Of a stretch of 64,000 bases of DNA, positions 60,625-64,000 are shown piece by piece. Source of the stretch: Meloidogyne chitwoodi (taxonomy: Eukaryota; Nematoda; Chromadorea; Rhabditida; Meloidogynidae); the NCBI GenBank assembly GCA_015183035.1, contig JACZZP010000004.1:1426001-1490000 (forward strand), written 5' to 3'. The position numbers were made by a program, and so were the translations under genes. Under the pieces are notes generated by a model. It searched no databases, was not told the origin of the DNA, and worked only from the letters and a program-made list of their open reading frames with translations. Each line of letters opens with the position of its first letter. The first letter of the stretch is position 1.

Positions 60625-61119
60625 TATACAAGAATTTGAAGTAAAAAATGAAAATTTTATTATTTAGGAATTTGTGTATTCTTTGAGAAAAGTATTCGTT
60701 ATAATATTTTATTTCAACATAAAAAAGTTGTTCTACTTATATGTTTATAATAAAATAATTTTATTAAAAAATAAGTGTTAAAATATAATTTGTTAAAAAT
60801 TCAAGAAATAATAAACTATAAAATTTATTTTAAAATAATAAATTAAAATATTTTATATAAAAAGTTATTTATTTTTTATTAACAATTTATTAAAATTTAG
60901 GTCAATTTTTTACAATAACCCATATACATATATTTTATTATAACAAAAAAATACTACACAAAATTAAATCAAGGTCATTCAATTAAATTGATATACATCA
61001 TTCTTTTCATTATAATCATTAAAACTAGTAATTTTAAACAATTTTTTTTTAATTTTTAAAATCAAAAACAGTTAAACCAATTCCTCTTTCAGAATAATAA
61101 ACTTTAATTTATTAAAGAG
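60625..61119. other. Spacer between collagen genes
   Basis: About 500 bp, AT-rich. A CCTCTTTCAG acceptor-like site ends at 61,091, 28 bp before the second collagen ATG, suggesting leader trans-splicing. Nothing else seen. Confidence 0.45.
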
Positions 61120-62841
61120 ATGCTTTATAAAATAATATGTGGTGCTACAATAGGTATTTCTTCTATTTGTGTTCTTGCTCAATTATTTTTACTTCCATGG
61201 CTACATCGTTATACTGTTAATTTAAAAAATGATTTTGAAAGCCGTTTAAGAAAGTTTCATGTGAAAAATTAATATATTTTTATTTAAAATTTAAAGAAAT
61301 TTCAGCATAATACACGTCAATTTGATGAACAATTTCAACGGTTAAGACGTTTAACTGGAAATAATAATTTATTTAATGGAAAAGATAATCGGTTAAAACG
61401 TCAATTACAAGAATGTCCACCACCACGTATTGGCCAACCTGGAGCTCCTGGGGGAAGTGGAGAAGATGGAGAGCCTGGAACCTCTGGAGAAGATGGAACG
61501 GCTGGTTTAGATGCAATTACACTTTTATTACAAGAGGCACAGAAATGTGTTATTTGTGGGTTGTTTTTAATAAAAAAATATTTTGCAAAAAATTAAAGGT
61601 CCTCAGGGTCCATTAGGACCGATAGGTGCACCAGGACAGCAAGGATTGTCTGGCCGAAAAGGAGAAAAAGGAGAAACTGGAGAACCTGGGACAGATGGAA
61701 TTGATGGTGAACAAGGACCTGAGGGAATGCCTGGACTTCCTGGTATTGCAGGAAAGCCTGGGAAAAAAGGACAGTCTGGAGCTCCAGGGTATGGTGGCAC
61801 CGGACCGCCAGGGCCGCCTGGAGTTAAAGGTGGGATTTTTCTTTGGAATTTTTGAAATATTTTAAATAGGTCCACCTGGTCCTACTGGAAAACAAGGAGA
61901 AACAGGCAGGCGTAATTTTGTTGTTGGAATGGCTGGATTGGATGGGCGACATGGCAAACAAGGATTGGATGGATTAGAAGGAAAGCCTGGAATTAGGGGT
62001 GAAAAGGTTAAAAATATTTTAAAAATATTTAAAAACATTTTTATACAAAAGGGACCTTCCGGAGAAGATGGTGCCGATGCTCGTTTCTGTCCATGTCCAT
62101 CAGAATTAAATAAACTCGGGGGAAATAATGACAAAGTTTGAAAGAATAAAAAAATATATTAAAAAAAATTTTTAAGGTTCGTTCACATTTGGCATTAAAT
62201 AATAATCCTTCCCCTCCTCCTATCCAAAAAGTGACAACAACTACAACAATGACAGCATTCAATAAAGACCAATTACAATTAATAGAAAAGGAAGAATTAA
62301 CGAAAAAAGGGATTAATGAACGTAAAATTAATTTTAAATAACAAGTTAAAAAATTTTTAATTTTTAAGAAAAAATTGAAGCAAATAATAATTCAACAAAT
62401 GAAAATTCAAAAATAAATTTAAAGATTTCACATTTACAATCTGGAGCTAAACCAACAACTAGAGAAGAAACTGAAGCAAAAATAAATAGTTACGATAATT
62501 AAAAATTAATTTTATAAAAAATACCTATTTCAGAAAATTCAGAATATGAAGATGTTGCTTATCCAAATTATGAAAATGAGGGAAATGAAGCAGAAGAAAA
62601 TATAGAAAATTTAATTAATAAGAAAAAGTTTCAAAAAATAAAATTTGATAATGTTGAATTGAATTTGGATAGTGAAAGAATATTTACTACAAAAAAAGTT
62701 GAAACTGAAACAGAAGAAAATAATAATGAAGAAAATGAGGATATTACAACATTAGCTACAAGAAGGTTGGGAAAAATAATAAAATAAAACATTTGTTTCA
62801 GATTTGTTTATGTTACCAAACGACCGAGGCCTAAACTATAG
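61120..62841 (+). CDS. Cuticle collagen 2, with long acidic C-terminal tail
   Basis: MLYKIICGATIGISSICVLA gives the membrane/secretory N-domain; KDNRLKRQLQ contains a subtilisin-type basic site before ECPPPRIGQPGAPG. Gly-X-Y blocks include GPQGPLGPIGAPGQQGL and GMPGLPGIAGKPGKKG, interrupted around RRNFVVGMAG, and end GPSGEDGADARFCPCPSE. Unlike collagen 1, about 200 non-collagenous residues follow: Thr-rich (KVTTTTTMTAF), then acidic, with NSEYEDVAYPNYENEGNEAE and ETEENNNEENEDITTLATR, ending FVYVTKRPRPKL. Tyrosines there could take part in cross-linking; that is speculative. About nine short-intron exons. Confidence 0.88.
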
Positions 62842-63389
62842 AAGCATATGAAAAAATAATTCTGATTTCGTTTTCTAAAAATTCCGTTTTTCAGTTTTTT
62901 TTGTTTCAAGTCCATTTTTAATTGTTTTCAAATTTATTTATTAAAAAATTCCGACTATTTTGCTTCAAGTTTATTAATTCAAATTCTGTTTCCAAGTTTT
63001 ATTAAATAAATTCTTATTTCAAGTATTAAATAATTAAACCTCTTTTATCAGCACCGTATCATTTCTCTGTTTAGTTCTTTTCGCATTCAAACTTCTTAAT
63101 TAAAAAAGAACGGCTGATTGTCTGCCGTCTTTCATTTTAACCGCTCTATTTTTCAGGCCTAATTTATTGAAAAATCCGCTGTGCAGGATTTGGATTGGTT
63201 TAAAAAATTTCATGATTTACATGGCACCTTTTATAAATTCTGTTCTTACCAATCATTTAAATCCTAAAAGTGCCACTTTATAGCTGATAGAGATGAGATT
63301 ATGTATAAGTAAACAATTTTACCGTCCTTAATTTTTCTGCGATATTTAAATTTTTTCATGTAAAATTAATGCATCAATTTTAAGTCGCT
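62842..63389. other. Intergenic region
   Basis: About 550 bp, somewhat less AT-rich than elsewhere; presumably the promoter of the ABC transporter gene. No specific element identified. Confidence 0.4.
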
Positions 63390-64000
63390 ATGTTCAATAA
63401 ACTTTTCGACTGTAAATTGCATCTATTATCTTTAAAACTGTTCAAAATCCATTATTGTTTGAAAGCAAAACAGCTTCCGATTATTTGCTTACGACAAAAT
63501 TTTCACTTTGAAATTTCAAAATTTTTGTTCACTTCTAATGAAATCAATCTATCAAAATTGATTAATAATTTCTTACATATTGCAAAAAAATCGAGAAAGC
63601 CTTTGCGGTTGTTTTCATTTTCAATTGCATTTATTCATCCATTGAATAGGTTTGTTAGAAATAAAATTTTGTCTTAAATTTTACTTAACTGAATTTACTA
63701 TAATTGTCCTTTAATATATCGCTAGAGTTGCCGTCCAAATTTAAAAGATCTGATTATGAGGCCTTTTAATATTTAGGCTTGCACAATGTAAAGGACAAAT
63801 AACTACTTCAATTGACCATTCCCAGAAGCATCAATTTATTGCACAGCCAACAGTCAGTTGGGCTGAATTTTTGGCATTGATTAAACCTTATTTTCACTGG
63901 TTATTTTTTGCGGCTGTGGTATTTCATATTATTTGTGTAATTTAAATTTTAACAAAATTTTAACTTAAGGCTGCTGGTTTTGTTGCTGCCTTAAACATTC
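63390..64000 (+). CDS. Half ABC transporter, mitochondrial (ABCB8-like), 5' part only
   Basis: Exon 1 (ATG 63,390) encodes a Lys/Arg/Leu-rich, acidic-poor N-terminus (MFNKLFDCKLHLLSLKLFKI) like a mitochondrial presequence. Exon 2 (63,775-63,920) continues LAQCKGQITTSIDHSQKH, SWAEFLALIKPYFHWLFFAA, and exon 3 begins AAGFVAALNI. This fits the entry into the first membrane helix of ABCB8/haf-type exporters (F..L+..P....F...AL.AA.LN+). The gene runs off the window, so no ATPase motifs can be checked. The assignment is tentative. Confidence 0.55.

Noticed and set aside
61603..62134. Two minus-strand ORFs with Gly-Pro repeats
   Set aside because: Antisense of Gly-X-Y codons reads as Pro/Gly-rich; the real collagen is on the plus strand with signal and cysteine motifs.

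Overview
This window looks like nematode nuclear DNA. Non-coding sequence is extremely AT-rich, genes are split by many short introns, and the gene families are worm-typical: cuticle collagens, a glutamate-gated chloride channel, a serpentine chemoreceptor, a multi-domain galectin and a BPI/LBP protein. The base composition would suit a tylenchine such as a root-knot nematode, but the species is inference. Exons were joined by eye from reading frame, splice dinucleotides and family similarity, so boundaries are approximate.

Layout. 0-6.3 kb: a receptor tyrosine kinase with an unusual ectodomain (VWA-like plus fascin-like beta-trefoil) and a kinase-less paralogue. 6.8-19.0 kb: two phospholipase B-like genes as a near-identical inverted duplication. 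Between them lie a Fax/CDR (GST-like) gene and a complete-looking hAT transposon (13,155-16,076) with 12-bp terminal repeats, an 8-bp target duplication and dense subterminal repeats. 20-21.6 kb: two tiny ORFs of a micropeptide family whose third member is at 41.5 kb. 21,570-40,914: a 19.3-kb Polinton/Maverick. 42.4-57.8 kb: a divergent JNK-like kinase, a four-CRD galectin-like gene, a BPI/LBP gene with a nested antisense secreted ORF, a GluCl-type channel, a truncated chemoreceptor and an MBLAC1-like gene. 59.0-62.8 kb: two tandem cuticle collagens. 63.4 kb to the end: the start of a mitochondrial-type half ABC transporter.

The Polinton is the centre of interest. It has 34-bp perfect terminal inverted repeats starting AGT and a 6-bp target duplication (TTTATT). 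It carries a DDE integrase, a packaging ATPase, several virion-type genes, the C-terminal part of a protein-primed DNA polymerase and a capsid-protein fragment. It also carries genes that are not standard for the family: an intact two-repeat TATA-binding protein, a NADAR-domain protein, an Argonaute PAZ-like fragment, and intron-bearing fragments resembling an NMDA-type glutamate receptor and protein kinase N. I found no adenain-like protease. The polymerase lacks its exonuclease part and a recognisable motif A, and the capsid and penton-like genes are broken, so this copy is probably not autonomous.

The encoded TBP sits head to head with the packaging ATPase across 46 bp holding one near-palindromic TATA sequence, and other virion-gene starts are preceded by TATATAAG-type boxes. 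This suggests, without proof, an element-encoded promoter-recognition factor. Removing the Polinton and one target duplication brings the three micropeptide ORFs into one tandem cluster of about 2 kb.
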